From contig NZ_CP054585.1 of assembly GCF_003721435.2 (NCBI RefSeq), forward strand, positions 2,170,001-2,234,000: a stretch of 64,000 bases of DNA. The letters are read 5' to 3'. The position numbers and the translations under genes were made by a program. How positions within the stretch are numbered: position 1 is the stretch's first letter; the number at the start of each line of letters is the position of its first letter. The stretch is from Halorubrum sp. CBA1229. GTDB taxonomy: Archaea > Halobacteriota > Halobacteria > Halobacteriales > Haloferacaceae. The notes beneath the pieces are model-generated. The model searched no databases, was not told the DNA's origin, and saw only the letters and a list, made by a program, of their open reading frames with translations. Positions 48,509-56,847 of this stretch are shown here, in pieces.

Positions 48509-49741
48509 ATGACAGCAAGCAACTGGAGCGTACCGGAGACCGAGGTGGTACAGCGCGTTCGCGACCGACTCGACGCCGACGGCACCGACGTCCTCGCGAC
48601 GATCGTCGACGTCGAGGGGAACGCCTACCGTCGCCCGGGAGCGAAGATGCTCCTCGACGACGACGGGGCGGGCGTCGGCTCGATCACGGCGGGCTGTATC
48701 GAGGACGACCTGCTCGCCGCCGCGGAGACGGTCCGCGAGACGGGGCGCCCCGACCGGGTCACCTACGACCTGATGGAGGACGAGGACGACGTCTGGGGGC
48801 TCGGCGTGGGCTGTAACGGCGTAATCGACGTCCTCCTGGAACCGTTAGACGAGACGTACCGCCCGGCGGTCGAGTCGTTCGACGCCGGCCGCGACGTCGC
48901 CGTGCTCACGGTACTCTCCGCGGGCGACGACGGCGGCAACCACGACGCGGGCGACGGCGCGAGCGGTGACGGCGGGGACACGGACCGCGGTCGCCTCGGC
49001 GAGCGCGCCTACTACCATCCCGACGAGGACCGGTTCACGCTCCCCGACGGGTCGCCCGCCGACGGGTGGCCGACCGAGGCGCTCGCGGGGCCGGCGTCGG
49101 ACCTCGCCGCGCGCGGCGCCGCGGACGTCGTCACGGTCGAGGACGGGGCGGGGGCAACGCTGGAGGCCTTCGTCGACGGGCTCGCCGCCCCGGACGACCT
49201 CGTCGTCTTCGGGACGGGCCACGACGTCGGTCCGGTCGTCGAACTGGGCGAGCGGAACGACTTCCGGGTCACCGTCGTCGGCTTCCGCGGCGGGGTCGAT
49301 CTCGACGCGCGGTTCCCCGACGCCCACCGGACCGTGACGACGTCGCCGGCGGGGGTCGACGACGCGCTCGATATCGACGACCGGACGCACGCGGTCGTGA
49401 TGACGCACAACTTCGTCGACGACCGCATCGCCGTCGAGGCGCTGCTGCGCTCGCCGGCGCCGTACGTCGGCCTGATGGGGCCGCGGGAGCGGTTCGAGGA
49501 GATGCTGGAGGCGTACGACGACGAGGGGACGACGTTCGACGAGTCGGAGCTCGCGTCGCTGTACACGCCCGTCGGACTGGACCTCGGCGGCGGCTCGCCG
49601 TACCAGATCGCCCACAGCATCGTGGGCGAAGCGCTCGCCGTCAGCAACGGCCGAACGCCGCGGCACTTACGAGAGCGCGAGGGGCACATCCACGACCGCG
49701 TCGACGTCGAGTCGCGCGAGCCCGAGGCGCCGAGTCGGTGA
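48509..49741 (+). CDS. XdhC/CoxI-like molybdoenzyme maturation protein
   Basis: A 410-residue XdhC-family protein: N-terminal XdhC_CoxI domain (ATIVDVEGNAYRRPGAKMLL, then SITAGCIEDDLLAAAETV and VWGLGVGCNGVIDVLLEP) and a C-terminal Rossmann domain (DDLVVFGTGHDVGPVVELGERN, THAVVMTHNFVDDRIAVEALL, PYVGLMGPRERFEEML). XdhC-like proteins insert sulfurated molybdenum cofactor into their partner enzyme. It ends the co-directional cox block; the two XdhC-like proteins differ, this one being canonical and the other fused to YHS. ATG start at 48509. Confidence 0.9.
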   Translation: MTASNWSVPETEVVQRVRDRLDADGTDVLATIVDVEGNAYRRPGAKMLLDDDGAGVGSITAGCIEDDLLAAAETVRETGRPDRVTYDLMEDEDDVWGLGVGCNGVIDVLLEPLDETYRPAVESFDAGRDVAVLTVLSAGDDGGNHDAGDGASGDGGDTDRGRLGERAYYHPDEDRFTLPDGSPADGWPTEALAGPASDLAARGAADVVTVEDGAGATLEAFVDGLAAPDDLVVFGTGHDVGPVVELGERNDFRVTVVGFRGGVDLDARFPDAHRTVTTSPAGVDDALDIDDRTHAVVMTHNFVDDRIAVEALLRSPAPYVGLMGPRERFEEMLEAYDDEGTTFDESELASLYTPVGLDLGGGSPYQIAHSIVGEALAVSNGRTPRHLREREGHIHDRVDVESREPEAPSR

Positions 49742-49791
49742 GGGCGTCCGTATCGACCGAGAGCGAGCCGGGGCGCGGCGACGCGCGTCGG

Positions 49792-50202
49792 TCAGAGCGA
49801 CAGGTGCGAGGTCGATCCCGGGTCGTCGTCGGTTCCCCCCTCGTGCCGGAACGAGTAGCCGTCGTCGGTCAGGAAGACGGCGCCGTCGTCGACGGCGACC
49901 TCGACGTCGCGGAGCGTCGTTCCGGCCGCCGGGCCGTTGTCGCACTCGCCGGAGCAGGCGTCGAACAGCGACCCGTGGCGCGGGCAGATCACCTCGCCGT
50001 CCCGCATCGGCACGCCGTCGCCCGTGTCGAACCGCTGGCTCTCGTGCGGGCAGGTGTTGACCCACGCCCGGACTCCGGGCGCCTCGTCGCACGGGACGAT
50101 CACGATCTCTCGGTCGTTCGTGAACGGGTCCGCGGCCGTGAAGCGGTACGACCCCCGCTCGGTGACGGTCTCGACATCGGCGAGCTTCGTCCCGTCTGGC
50201 AT
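49792..50202 (-). CDS. Rieske 2Fe-2S protein
   Basis: A 136-residue single Rieske domain. The two ligand boxes are CPHESQRF (Cys51, His53) and CPRHGSLF (Cys73, His76), separated as expected for a ferredoxin-type Rieske fold. No membrane segment is visible, so it is soluble. It might act as an electron carrier for an oxygenase or, given its position, for the adjacent CO dehydrogenase; it is on the opposite strand, facing the cox block. Monocistronic and divergent from the esterase gene. Confidence 0.92.
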   Translation of the reverse strand: MPDGTKLADVETVTERGSYRFTAADPFTNDREIVIVPCDEAPGVRAWVNTCPHESQRFDTGDGVPMRDGEVICPRHGSLFDACSGECDNGPAAGTTLRDVEVAVDDGAVFLTDDGYSFRHEGGTDDDPGSTSHLSL

Positions 50203-50298
50203 CGACCGGGTTCACGATTTCCCGGTTGAAAAGCGTCGCGGCGGAAACCGCGGCCGCGCTCCCCCAAGACTTAGCCTCCGGTCGTCACACGTTCGGCC

Positions 50299-51231
50299 AT
50301 GCGCGCCGACGAGATCGACCCGCAGGCGAAGGCGGCCGTCGAGCGGCAGGAGCGGCTCCCGCTGCCGCACAGCAGGTGGGGGCTGAAACTCGCCCGGCTC
50401 CTCACCGAGCCGGTGATGCGGGTCCGGAACCGGAACCCCCCGCCGGTCGGACGGACCGTGGACGGGACGATACCGGGCCCCGAGGGCGACCTCGACGCGC
50501 GGCTCTACCTCCCGGACGCCGAGGGCCCGTTCCCGACGGTCGTCTTCTTCCACGGCGGCGGATTCGTGCTCGGCAGCGTCGCCACCCACGACTGGCTCTG
50601 TCGGGGGCTCACCCGGGAGAGCGGCTGCGCCGTCCTCTCGGTCGGCTACCGGCTCGCCCCCGAGCACCCGTTCCCCGCGGCGGTCGCGGACGCGTACGCC
50701 GCCGTCGAGTGGGCCGCCGACAACCCGGACGCGCTCGCCGGCACGGGCGAGGTCGCGGTCGCGGGCGACTCGGCCGGCGGGGCGCTCGCCGCGGTCGCAG
50801 CGCTCATGGCCGCCGAGCGCGACGGCCCGGCGATCGCGCACCAGGCCCTGTTGTATCCGGGCGTCGGCGTCCGCCCCGGCCAGCCGTCGGTCCGGGAGCA
50901 CGCCGGGATCGTCCTCGACGAGGCCGACATCGAGTGGTTCTCCGACTGTTACTACGGCGACGAGATCCACCGGCGGAACCCGTACGCCGACCCGACGAAC
51001 GCGGGCGACCTCTCGGGCGTCGCGCCCGCGACGGTGGTGACCGCCGGGTTCGACCCGCTCCGCGACGGCGGGCGGGCGTACGCCGAGCAGCTGGTCCGGG
51101 ACGGCGTCCCGACGCGGTACGAGAACTACGAGGCCATGGTCCACGGCTTCATGACGCTCCGCGACGTCGACCGCGCCGCGGAGGCGATCGCGGCCGTCGG
51201 CGACGACCTCGCGGACGCGTTCGAGGGTTGA
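50299..51231 (+). CDS. Alpha/beta hydrolase, HSL-family esterase
   Basis: A 310-residue hydrolase of the hormone-sensitive lipase type. The oxyanion-hole motif HGGG (85-88), nucleophile elbow GDSAGG with Ser158, the catalytic Asp in GFDPLRDGG and His in VHGFMTL are all present. Cytoplasmic; no signal peptide is visible. HSL-type esterases hydrolyse short-chain esters. It is unlinked to its neighbours. Confidence 0.9.
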   Translation: MRADEIDPQAKAAVERQERLPLPHSRWGLKLARLLTEPVMRVRNRNPPPVGRTVDGTIPGPEGDLDARLYLPDAEGPFPTVVFFHGGGFVLGSVATHDWLCRGLTRESGCAVLSVGYRLAPEHPFPAAVADAYAAVEWAADNPDALAGTGEVAVAGDSAGGALAAVAALMAAERDGPAIAHQALLYPGVGVRPGQPSVREHAGIVLDEADIEWFSDCYYGDEIHRRNPYADPTNAGDLSGVAPATVVTAGFDPLRDGGRAYAEQLVRDGVPTRYENYEAMVHGFMTLRDVDRAAEAIAAVGDDLADAFEG

Positions 51232-51306
51232 CTCCCCGGGCGCACTCGACCGCACGGGTCCCTGGCGGTCTCCGCGCGTCCGGCGGGCCGAGAGTGTCTG
51301 GACCGC

Positions 51307-51678
51307 TCAGGACCGGTCGCGCTCCGCCGGCGAGCGGTCGGCGGACGCGTCGAAGCGCACGACGAGCCGCTCGGTCGTCGCGGCGTACACGGTCATCTCC
51401 TTCCCCTTCTCCGAGTACCACGTCTTGACCGGGGCGATAAGCTCCGCGTCGCAGAGCCGGTCGAGGTGGTACGTGACGTTCTGGAGCGAGGCGTCGACGT
51501 CGGCGGCGACGTCCGAGGCCGTGCCGGGCTCCTCCGTGAGCGCGGCGAGGATCTGTTGAGCGGTGTCACACGAGAGGACCCGAAGGACGTCGATCGGCTC
51601 GTCGCGGCCGATCACGACGTCCGTCTGCTCTCGGGGGGCGTGGTCGACTGTCGGCTGGTGTGGAAACGCGCTTGCCAT
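51307..51678 (-). CDS. ArsR-like winged-helix transcriptional regulator
   Basis: A 123-residue protein with a winged helix-turn-helix (RVLSCDTAQQILAALTEEPGTASDVAADVDASLQNVTYHLDRLCDAELIAPVKTWY) at about 32-86, preceded by a short polar tail. It resembles haloarchaeal ArsR-like regulators that bind DNA as dimers. A single Cys lies in the helix region; no metal-binding cluster is visible. It is divergent from the GbsR/MarR-like regulator at 51820. Confidence 0.78.
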   Translation of the reverse strand: MASAFPHQPTVDHAPREQTDVVIGRDEPIDVLRVLSCDTAQQILAALTEEPGTASDVAADVDASLQNVTYHLDRLCDAELIAPVKTWYSEKGKEMTVYAATTERLVVRFDASADRSPAERDRS

Positions 51679-51819
51679 GGAGTGTGGAGGGTGGACGAAC
51701 AGTTTCGGCTGTTCGGTTTGAGTCGAACAAACGAATCAAACAATTTAATGCTTACGAAAACGCTACCCCTCGTATGGCCGTTCGACACGTTCATCGGTCG
51801 GAGCGACGAGGGCACTCGT

Positions 51820-52323
51820 ATGAGTGAGGACGTCGAGATCGCCCGCGAGCGCGTCATCGAATCGCTCGAGCAGTCGGCCGAGGTGTACGGGCTGAGCCGC
51901 AGTTCCGGCCGGATCTACGGCGTCCTCTACTTCTCGGACGGCCCCCTGTCGATCCCCGAGCTCGTCGAGCGGACCGGCTACGCGAAGTCGACCGTCAGCA
52001 ACGTCACCCGCACGCTCACGCGGGTCGGCCTGATCCGCCGTCGGTCGTCCGACGGCGGCGGGCGGCGGGTCCGGTTCGCCGCCGAGCGGGAGGTCTGGTT
52101 CATTCTGCAGGACGTGTTCCAGCAGTACGTGCAACGCGAGCTCCAGGCCACCCATCGGGAGATCCAACGCGCGGAACGCGGCCTCGACGACGCGGACGGC
52201 GTCGAGGTCGAACGGATCCGCGAGCTCCGGGAGACGTACGAGGAGCTACAGGAGATCGTCGACCTCGCGTCCGAGCTCTCCGCCGCGGAGCTGCGCGACG
52301 CGCTGGAATCCTACGAGCGGTAG
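51820..52323 (+). CDS. GbsR/MarR-like transcriptional regulator
   Basis: A 167-residue regulator with a winged helix (PLSIPELVERTGYAKSTVSNVTRTLTRVGLIRRRSS) around 44-80 and a long helical C-terminal part (about 100-160) for dimerisation. It fits the GbsR-type family, which in haloarchaea is often involved in osmolyte or transport gene control. Two in-frame starts exist, 51748 and 51820; I chose 51820 (MSEDVEIARER) since the preceding residues look unlike the family. A TATA-like stretch (CAATTTAATG) lies near 51740. Confidence 0.82.
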   Translation: MSEDVEIARERVIESLEQSAEVYGLSRSSGRIYGVLYFSDGPLSIPELVERTGYAKSTVSNVTRTLTRVGLIRRRSSDGGGRRVRFAAEREVWFILQDVFQQYVQRELQATHREIQRAERGLDDADGVEVERIRELRETYEELQEIVDLASELSAAELRDALESYER

Positions 52324-52385
52324 CACTCGCCTGTTCCGGCGAGGACGCGGCCAAGGTGACTCACGGCCTGAACTGTTCTACCCAA

Positions 52386-52487
52386 CCGACCGACCCGACC
52401 TCCCCCGCCGACCGACCCGACCTCCCCCGCCGACCGACCCGACCTCCCCCGCCGACCGACCCGACCTCCCCCGCCGACCGAACCTCC
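52386..52487. repeat. 22-bp tandem repeat, four copies plus partial, between convergent genes
   Basis: Identical units at 52386-52407, 52408-52429, 52430-52451 and 52452-52473, then a partial. Purely C-rich on the plus strand. It lies between two genes that end facing each other and may act as a boundary. Confidence 0.85.
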
Positions 52488-53038
52488 TACCAGTACACCT
52501 CGTACGTGCACTCGTCGCCGCCCTCTCGCCGGCAGCTCGAGCCGGTCTCCTCGATGAACACGAACGAGTCGACGGGTGCGTGTTCCTTCGCTACGCCGCG
52601 GATCAGCCCGCGGTCGAACGGGCACGGGTACGGGGTGTGACACGTCACCTCACCGATCCGGTCGTCGACTCGATCGAACCGGTACTTGCCGATCTCTCCG
52701 CCGCGGTGGTTCCGGCGGTAGGCGTCGTCGATCGCTCGGAGCCCGTCCGGGACGGTCGCCGACTCGTCCGGCCAGTCGGCGACGTCGGGGAGCTGCTCGC
52801 CGAGGCGGTCGAGGACGTGCGGCTGGAGGTCAGCCGCGATGGTCTCGAAGGCGTCCAGCCACGCCTGCTGCGGGTACCACTCGTCGGGTTCCGGGTCGCG
52901 GATCCCCTCCTCCGCGAGCGCTGCGATCGCCCGTTCGCGGTACGCGTCGGAGAACCGTCCCATCCCCTCCTCGACGACCGACAGGACCGTTCGACCGTTG
53001 ACCTCCGCGTCCCGGTCGAACGCCTCGTACGGAGTCAT
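52487..53038 (-). CDS. Conserved protein of unknown function with cysteine-rich end (V4R-like?)
   Basis: A 183-residue protein. Helical N-terminal half with the segment WYPQQAWLDAFETIA, then AIDDAYRRNHRGGEIGKYRF, and a C-terminal part with CHTPYPCPFDRGLIRGVAKEHAP and the closing CRREGGDECTYEVYW. The last piece resembles the end of 4-vinyl reductase (V4R) type ligand-binding domains, but I could not confirm it. Five cysteines are present. ATG 53038 (MTPYEAFDRDAEV) is preferred to longer starts. A small-molecule or heme sensor is possible. Confidence 0.6.
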   Translation of the reverse strand: MTPYEAFDRDAEVNGRTVLSVVEEGMGRFSDAYRERAIAALAEEGIRDPEPDEWYPQQAWLDAFETIAADLQPHVLDRLGEQLPDVADWPDESATVPDGLRAIDDAYRRNHRGGEIGKYRFDRVDDRIGEVTCHTPYPCPFDRGLIRGVAKEHAPVDSFVFIEETGSSCRREGGDECTYEVYW

Positions 53039-53199
53039 TACACCGGTCTTACAGGTTCGGGGACATAAATCCGCCACATCGGGTGACCGGAGGGCGGACA
53101 CCGGACCCGCGAGAGAGCGCTCGGGCCGGCCGCCGCCGTCACACATGTTTCAGCATTTCTGACAAAAGCATAATACGTGTGGGCCCGTCTCGTGAACCC

Positions 53200-53652
53200 A
53201 TGGTGAAGAGCACGGTTCGGTTTCCCGAGTCGGTGGTCGGCGAGATCGAGTCACTGGTCGAGAGCGGCCAGTTCGAGAGCAAGTCCGAGTTCTACCGGTT
53301 CTCGACGGACTACGCGTTGAACCAGGTGCTCGACGACTACGAGCCGGAGACGATCGACTACGAGGAGATCAAGGCGGAGGTGATGCCGCAGGCGGAGCGC
53401 GAGCTCGGCGGCGACGCCGACGCGGACCACCCGCCGTTCTTCGAGTCGGTCTCGTTCGTCAGGAAGCTCGCCCTCCGCGGGAACTTCAGCGACGCCGAGG
53501 ACTTCATCGACCACCAGTACGTCCCGAGCGACCGGCACGCGGTCGTCCTCGAGGAGCTTCTCCGACTGTACCGCGAGGAGGCGACCCCCGCCCCGCGACG
53601 GGCTCCGCCGGACCGCGAGCCGCGGGCCGCGCCGGACGAACCGCAGCGCTGA
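53200..53652 (+). CDS. Ribbon-helix-helix (CopG-like) DNA-binding protein
   Basis: A 150-residue protein. The first about 45 residues are a classical RHH: STVRFPESVVGEIESLVESG then SKSEFYRFSTDYAL. A second, helical conserved part follows (about 80-130: VSFVRKLALRGNFSDAEDFIDHQYV), after which a Pro/Arg/Glu-rich tail ends the protein. In haloarchaea, RHH proteins of this size are transcription regulators. TATA-like sequence (CATAATACG) about 26-31 nt upstream supports the ATG at 53200. Targets unknown; no toxin partner visible. Confidence 0.82.
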   Translation: MVKSTVRFPESVVGEIESLVESGQFESKSEFYRFSTDYALNQVLDDYEPETIDYEEIKAEVMPQAERELGGDADADHPPFFESVSFVRKLALRGNFSDAEDFIDHQYVPSDRHAVVLEELLRLYREEATPAPRRAPPDREPRAAPDEPQR

Positions 53653-53686
53653 CCGGCCCTCGATTACTCCTGGTTGTCTCCCCGAT

Positions 53687-53932
53687 TCAGTCGTCCGACG
53701 TGCCCCGATTCAGCCGCCACCGGATCACCGCGGCGACGACGAAGACCGTCGCGAACGTGACGGCCCCGGTTATCAGGGCCCCGCGGGCGCCGGTCACCCC
53801 CGTCGTGAACGCGCTCGCCGACGCCCCGCCGCCGGCGACGGCCGCGCCGCCGGCCAGCCCGCCGAACCCGATACAACAGAGGCTCAACAGGCTCACGAGC
53901 GACAGCGACCCCAGTACGCCGTCGTCGCTCAC
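53687..53932 (-). CDS. Small membrane protein, function unknown
   Basis: An 81-residue protein with two to three hydrophobic segments (SLVSLLSLCCIGFGGLAGGAAVAGG and ALITGAVTFATVFVVAAVIRW), the second ending with a positively charged cluster that suggests the inside. Ala/Gly-rich with a CC pair in the first helix. No family assigned. Between the RHH and Usp genes. Confidence 0.55.
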   Translation of the reverse strand: MSDDGVLGSLSLVSLLSLCCIGFGGLAGGAAVAGGGASASAFTTGVTGARGALITGAVTFATVFVVAAVIRWRLNRGTSDD

Positions 53933-54075
53933 GCCCCGGCCCTCCGGTCTCGAACCGCCTCAGACGCCGACCGGGGCGGCGCTCCGGGCGTCGTCGACGT
54001 GACCGCGGTCATACCCGGTCTCGTCGATCCGGCTGTGAATAAGTGGCGCGGTCTGGCGCGGGTCGCGTCGGACCG

Positions 54076-54510
54076 TCACGCCGACGCGGGGACGGAGACG
54101 ACCGTCGTCGACGCGTCACGGAGGACGCGCTCCGTGGTGCTCCCGAGCAGATCGCCGGCGGTGTCGCGTGCGCCCCGGCTTCCCATGACGATCGCGTCGG
54201 CGTCGATCTCGTCCGCGTACGCGACGATCTCGCGGGACGGGACGCCCTCCTCGACCGCGGTCTCGCAGTCGATCCCCGCCGCGGTCACCTCCGTCTCGAT
54301 CCGCTCGACGGCCGCCTCGAGGCGGAGCCGCCGCTCCTCGTCGCCGTCGTCGAACTTCTCAGGCTTTCCCGATCGCTCGTAGGTCGGGATATCCTCCAGC
54401 ACGCCGAGGACGTGGACCGTCCCGTCGGGCGCCGTGACCTCGACGGCGTCGTTCACGGCCGCGAACGCGGCGTCGCTGCCGCCGGTCGGGATCAGGGTCG
54501 TGCCGTACAT
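54076..54510 (-). CDS. Universal stress protein (UspA family)
   Basis: A 144-residue Usp with the opening TTLIPTGGSDAAFAAVNDA and the nucleotide-binding pattern MGSRGARDTAGDLLGSTTERVL, where the G-2X-G-9X-G-S/T glycines are kept, so ATP binding is likely. Distinct from the Usp at 6.2 kb, in which that pattern is less perfect. Monocistronic and divergent from the unknown gene at 54733. Confidence 0.92.
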   Translation of the reverse strand: MYGTTLIPTGGSDAAFAAVNDAVEVTAPDGTVHVLGVLEDIPTYERSGKPEKFDDGDEERRLRLEAAVERIETEVTAAGIDCETAVEEGVPSREIVAYADEIDADAIVMGSRGARDTAGDLLGSTTERVLRDASTTVVSVPASA

Positions 54511-54732
54511 ACGCGCGGAACTACGTTCCCCTATTTAAAGAAAATTATCGTTAGCGCCGGGATCGGCGGCCGTGTCCGAGGAGAGCGACGCGGCCGTCCG
54601 GCCGCACCGTTCGTGTCGACCCCGTGACCGCGCCGTTCGTGTCGACCCAGATCCGGGGTATCCGACGGGAAGCGGGCCTCAGATGGGAAGTAAGATTCTT
54701 TACTATCTAGCCGTTGATCGTTACCAAGTGTC

Positions 54733-55197
54733 ATGGGCGTCGTGGACGACGTGTCGGATCGGCTCAGATCCGACGACGACTCCGACGGGTGTCACGTCTA
54801 CCGGACGGACCGGGTCGACCGGGAGAACGGTCGGCTGCTCGGCGAGGTCGACGGCGAGCGCTTCTGCGAGGTACTGCTGCGCCACTCGGACGCCTGCGAG
54901 GCGTTCAGAATGATCTCCGGGGCCGGATACCGCGACCCCACGGAGGCGACGGGCAGCTACTCCGCGGCGGAGCACGCCGGACGGGTCGAGACCGACGTCG
55001 AGTCGGTCGCGACGAGACTGTCCGGCGGCGGTCACACCTGCGCGGTCAGGCTCGACACCGCCGGCCCGCAGCTCGCGACGATCCGGAACGACGCGGAGCG
55101 GACGCAGATCGACGGCGCCGAGCGGGCGCAGGTCGAGTTCGACACCGCGCGGATCCGGTGGGTCGCGCCCGAGGCGGCCGATGCGTCCGGCGGCTGA
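54733..55197 (+). CDS. Haloarchaeal protein of unknown function
   Basis: A 154-residue acidic protein with mixed alpha/beta pattern. Segments CHVYRTDRVDRENGRLLGEVDGERFCEVLLRHSDACEAF and HTCAVRLDTAGPQLATIRNDAERTQ contain four cysteines. No family can be assigned by reading. The ATG at 54733 gives MGVVDDVSDRLRSDDD; an AT-rich promoter-like stretch is at about 54692-54712. It precedes the GCS2-type gene on the same strand by about 80 nt, so cotranscription is possible. Confidence 0.55.
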   Translation: MGVVDDVSDRLRSDDDSDGCHVYRTDRVDRENGRLLGEVDGERFCEVLLRHSDACEAFRMISGAGYRDPTEATGSYSAAEHAGRVETDVESVATRLSGGGHTCAVRLDTAGPQLATIRNDAERTQIDGAERAQVEFDTARIRWVAPEAADASGG

Positions 55198-55278
55198 TCC
55201 GCCCGGCTCCGCGACACCGCGACGCGTTCGTGTCGTTTCGGAGTTACTTTCATATCGGTCTCCGAAGTATGCGTGTGT

Positions 55279-56829
55279 ATGACTGTCACGGACGGCGATC
55301 CGGTCGAACGGCTCAAACGCGTCGCCGACATCGATGTCGAGGCGTTCAACGCGCGGGTCCGCGACGAGGCGGACGCGGTCCTCGACCACGTGGAGGCCGG
55401 GACGTTCGACAACGAGCAGACGACGACCGGGCTGGAGTACGAGTTCTACGCGGTCGACCGTGAGACTGGACACCTCCGCCGAATCCCGCGGGCGCTGCTG
55501 GGTTGCGTGGGGTTCGATCGGGAGCTCGGGCTCCACAACGCGGAGCTGAACTCGGCGGTCCACCCGTTCACCGGCCGCGGCATCGACGCGGTCCGCGCGG
55601 AGGTGACCGGGAAGGTGGAGGCCCTCCAGCGGCGCGCGGCCGAGGACGGGATCCGCGTCGTGAGCGACGGCATGTGGACGATCGGTCCGGCGGAGAGCGA
55701 GACCGACGACTACCTGACCGAGGCCACCCACGAGGAGGGGCTGACGCTCGGCATCAACGTCAGCAACGGGGTGCGGTACCACGGGTTCGCCAGCGTCGGC
55801 GACGACCGGATGATCGGCAGCGAGATCGACGTCCCCGGCGCGCGGATCGACGCCGACAGCGCCGGTCCGGTCAGCCTCACCACGTCGATCCAGCCCCACT
55901 ACCAGCCGCGCCGCGCCGCGGACCTCCCGCGGTACCACCGGATCGCGACGCGGCTCGCCGGGCCGCTGCTCGCGCTCGCCGTCAACTCGCCGTTCCTCCC
56001 GCCCGAACTCTACGACGCCCCCGGACCGGACCGCGACCTGCTCGTTGCGGACGGGTACGCCGAACACCGGGTCCCGGTGTACGAACAGATGATGAACCCG
56101 TCCGGACGGGACCGGAAGGTGAAGTTCCCGCGCGACTTCGACAGCCTGGAGGCGGCCGTCGACCGGATCGCGTCCGACCCGACGCTCGTCCCGGCGGAGA
56201 TCGAGTCCGAGGGGCGGTTCGACGGCGAGTTCGTCCACTTCCGGCACAAACACGGGAGCTACTGGCGCTGGGTCCGGCCGGTCTTCGACGGCGCGACAGA
56301 GGCGAGCGCCAGCGCCCGGATCGAGTTCCGCCCGATCCCCGGTCAGCCGACGATCCCCGACGCGGTGGCGATCCTCGCCGCCTTCGGCGGGGCGATGCGC
56401 GGGGTCGCGGAGCGCGACCACCCGGTCCTCGATCTCCCCTGGGAACGGGCCGAGGAGAACTTCTACGCGGCCGCCCGCGACGGGCTCGACGCCGATATGA
56501 CGTGGATCACCGCCGACGGGACGGAGACCACGCGGACGGCGGACCTGTACGGCGACCTGTTCGCGGCCGCGACGGACGGGCTGGAGTCGCACGGCTGCAC
56601 GACGGACCGGATCGCCGCGGCGCTCTACCCGCTCCGGAGCCGGGTCGAGACCGGGCGGACGCCGGCGAGCTGGAAGCGGTCGGCCGTCGACGTCGCCCTC
56701 GACGGCGGGGCGACGCCGGCCGAGGCGATCCGAACGGCGCAGCGCACCTACATCGACCTTCAGCGGCAGACGCTCTACGACGAGTCGCTCGCTGACTGGC
56801 CGGCCCCGGAGACCGTCGCCCCGAACTGA
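55279..56829 (+). CDS. Glutamate-cysteine ligase family (GCS2) protein
   Basis: A 516-residue GCS2-type carboxylate-amine ligase. TGLEYEFYAVDRETGHLRRIPRA near the N-terminus, ELNSAVHPFTGRGIDAVR and a PAESETDDYL to TLGINVSNGVRYHGFASV region fit the GCS2 fold; TWMTRSIRPH-like residues appear as TTSIQPHYQPRR. Haloarchaea make gamma-glutamylcysteine as their main thiol through such enzymes. At 516 residues it is longer than typical YbdK-type ligases (about 370), owing to a C-terminal helical region, so it might ligate other amines. ATG at 55279; an upstream GTG at 55273 is possible. Confidence 0.78.
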   Translation: MTVTDGDPVERLKRVADIDVEAFNARVRDEADAVLDHVEAGTFDNEQTTTGLEYEFYAVDRETGHLRRIPRALLGCVGFDRELGLHNAELNSAVHPFTGRGIDAVRAEVTGKVEALQRRAAEDGIRVVSDGMWTIGPAESETDDYLTEATHEEGLTLGINVSNGVRYHGFASVGDDRMIGSEIDVPGARIDADSAGPVSLTTSIQPHYQPRRAADLPRYHRIATRLAGPLLALAVNSPFLPPELYDAPGPDRDLLVADGYAEHRVPVYEQMMNPSGRDRKVKFPRDFDSLEAAVDRIASDPTLVPAEIESEGRFDGEFVHFRHKHGSYWRWVRPVFDGATEASASARIEFRPIPGQPTIPDAVAILAAFGGAMRGVAERDHPVLDLPWERAEENFYAAARDGLDADMTWITADGTETTRTADLYGDLFAAATDGLESHGCTTDRIAAALYPLRSRVETGRTPASWKRSAVDVALDGGATPAEAIRTAQRTYIDLQRQTLYDESLADWPAPETVAPN

Positions 56830-56847
56830 TCCCGTCCGCGGGGCGGC

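Noticed and set aside
53200-53652. CdrS/CdrL cell-division regulator assignment for the RHH protein
   Set aside because: Those genes sit next to ftsZ2 and differ in architecture; here there is no such neighbour, so only the fold is claimed.
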